DNA of 26,292 nt, from positions 1 through 26,292 of the forward strand of contig JWZX01002091.1 of the NCBI GenBank assembly GCA_001275005.1, in the 5' to 3' direction. Source of the stretch: Chrysochromulina tobinii (taxonomy: Eukaryota; Haptophyta; Prymnesiales; Chrysochromulinaceae). The translations under genes were made by a program, and so were the position numbers. The notes beneath the pieces were generated by a model. It was not told where the DNA came from, made no database searches, and saw only the letters and a list, made by a program, of their open reading frames with translations. Below are positions 25,472-26,292 of this stretch, piece after piece. Numbering within the stretch: the stretch's first letter is position 1; each line of letters begins with the position of its first letter.

Positions 25472-26292
25472 ATGGCGGCAATGGTTTCGCTCACGGACGT
25501 GCTGAGTATGCTCTCCGATCAGGAGGCGCAAGAGCCGTATGTCATCCCGCGGCCGGGGATCGAGTCGATCGACCTGGGCCACGGTCGCACGAAGCCGGCG
25601 TTACCCAGCTCTCGCGGCGACAAACTGGGCATTGCCGCGGAGCGCAACGACATCGCCAAGGCCAAGAAGATGATCAGCAAGGGCGCGGACGTCAACATCC
25701 GCAATCCGGGCTCGGGCGTCACCCCGCTGGGCGTCGCGGCCGAGCGCGGCCACGACGAGATCGTCACAATGCTGCTCAAGGCGAAGGCGGATGTGCATCT
25801 CATGACCTATGACGGGATGACGCCGCTGCAAATCGCGGCGCAGTTTGGGCGCACAACGACCATCAAGATGCTCATCGCCGCCAACGCCAACGTCAATGCC
25901 CCGCACCATAAGACGGCGCTCGTGGCCGCGACGAGCTGCGGCTGCCTGTCGACGATGGCGGTGCTGCTGGAGGCGAAGGCCGACGTGAACCAGGCGTGTG
26001 CGGGCGACTTTGATGAGTATCCGTTGCATGTGGCCGTTCGGCTGGGGTTTGTGGACGCGGTGAAGCTGCTCCTCGGCACCGGACTCGTCAATGTGCTGCA
26101 GGAGAACAATTTGAAGGAGACGGCGCTCGAGATGGCGATCACGCGCAGCTGTGCGCCGAGGCACAAGGAGATCGCCGACATCCTGCGCCCTCTGACCGAG
26201 AAGCTGCAGACCAAGCCCACGCTGGGCGACAAAGCCCGCCGAGTATGCCGAGAGCCCCCCCGATGCCCCCCGGTGGCCCCCGACAGACCCCC
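25472..26292 (+). CDS. ankyrin-repeat protein, 5' part (runs off the window)
   Basis: The frame is open from ATG 25472 (MAAMVSLTDVLSML) to the window end, 273 codons with no stop. About six ankyrin repeats follow a 50-residue N-terminal segment: GDKLGIAAERNDIAKAKKMI, GVTPLGVAAERGHDEIVTML, GMTPLQIAAQFGRTTTIKML, KTALVAATSCGCLSTMAVLL, EYPLHVAVRLGFVDAVKLLL and KETALEMAITRSC. Most match the consensus xTPLxxAAxxGxxxxVxxLL, unlike the degenerate SSSVAVVQALL units of the upstream gene, so the two are not recent duplicates. Reading becomes Pro/Arg-rich after about 26242, where CGA|GTATGCC offers a phase-0 donor, so the exon may end there. Repeats of this kind bind proteins; the partner and any C-terminal domain lie outside the window. 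Confidence 0.8.
   Translation, partial: MAAMVSLTDVLSMLSDQEAQEPYVIPRPGIESIDLGHGRTKPALPSSRGDKLGIAAERNDIAKAKKMISKGADVNIRNPGSGVTPLGVAAERGHDEIVTMLLKAKADVHLMTYDGMTPLQIAAQFGRTTTIKMLIAANANVNAPHHKTALVAATSCGCLSTMAVLLEAKADVNQACAGDFDEYPLHVAVRLGFVDAVKLLLGTGLVNVLQENNLKETALEMAITRSCAPRHKEIADILRPLTEKLQTKPTLGDKARRVCREPPRCPPVAPDRP

Noticed and set aside
25601-26164. 187-codon minus-strand frame at the right end
   Set aside because: It is antisense to a clear run of ankyrin repeats on the plus strand.

Overview
The window looks like GC-rich nuclear DNA from a unicellular eukaryotic alga. A haptophyte is my best guess, but another secondary-plastid alga is possible. The grounds are spliced genes with GT-AG and probably GC-AG introns, introns built from low-complexity repeats, eukaryotic domain fusions, a signal peptide followed at once by Phe as in secondary-plastid targeting, and no operon-like packing. 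No rRNA, tRNA, CRISPR array or transposase was recognised. Splice sites were inferred by eye from frame continuity, and no transcript data were available.

Layout. 1-170: 3' end of an unrecognised plus-strand gene. 320-4001: a divergent pair, an FkbM-type methyltransferase (minus) and an FkbM-like methyltransferase plus glycosyltransferase fusion (plus), probably both acting on glycans. 4002-4967: a convergent spacer carrying about ten GTGA-NN-TCAC-type half-palindromes. 4968-7174: a divergent pair, an alanine-rich coiled-coil protein with a plastid-type leader (minus) and a Ser-tract/Lys-Arg-rich probable nuclear protein (plus). 7671-9939: a four-exon IQ-motif protein. 10708-18420: three minus-strand genes, namely a small four-exon algal domain protein, a PP2C phosphatase fused to a TKL-like kinase across an intron, and a four-TM protein with a decapeptide-repeat N-terminus. 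19102-24844: a plus-strand gene of about 11 exons in which six near-identical exons each encode one ankyrin repeat, followed by an Ala/Lys-rich helix and an R-S-ExE ADP-ribosyltransferase domain. 25472-26292: the start of a second ankyrin gene, cut by the window edge.

The most striking signal is in the introns. Two sequence families recur between unrelated genes. Family A carries CTGATTGC/CTGATGA units and often ends CCCTCATCAG. Family B carries an invariant 16-mer, GCATGCAAGTGCTCAC, in three genes. This is what introner elements look like. In addition, several introns contain a near-copy of the first 26-30 nt of the exon that follows them, usually at their very start, so the donor GT lies inside a duplicate of coding sequence. 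The ankyrin gene carries the reverse complement of family A as long 10-bp-period arrays, and these arrays have been amplified together with the ankyrin exons in units of about 560 bp.

No shared pathway is evident across the whole window. Local pairings are suggestive: two glycan-modifying enzymes, opposing phosphatase and kinase activities in one chain, and a variable ankyrin surface joined to an ADP-ribosyltransferase.
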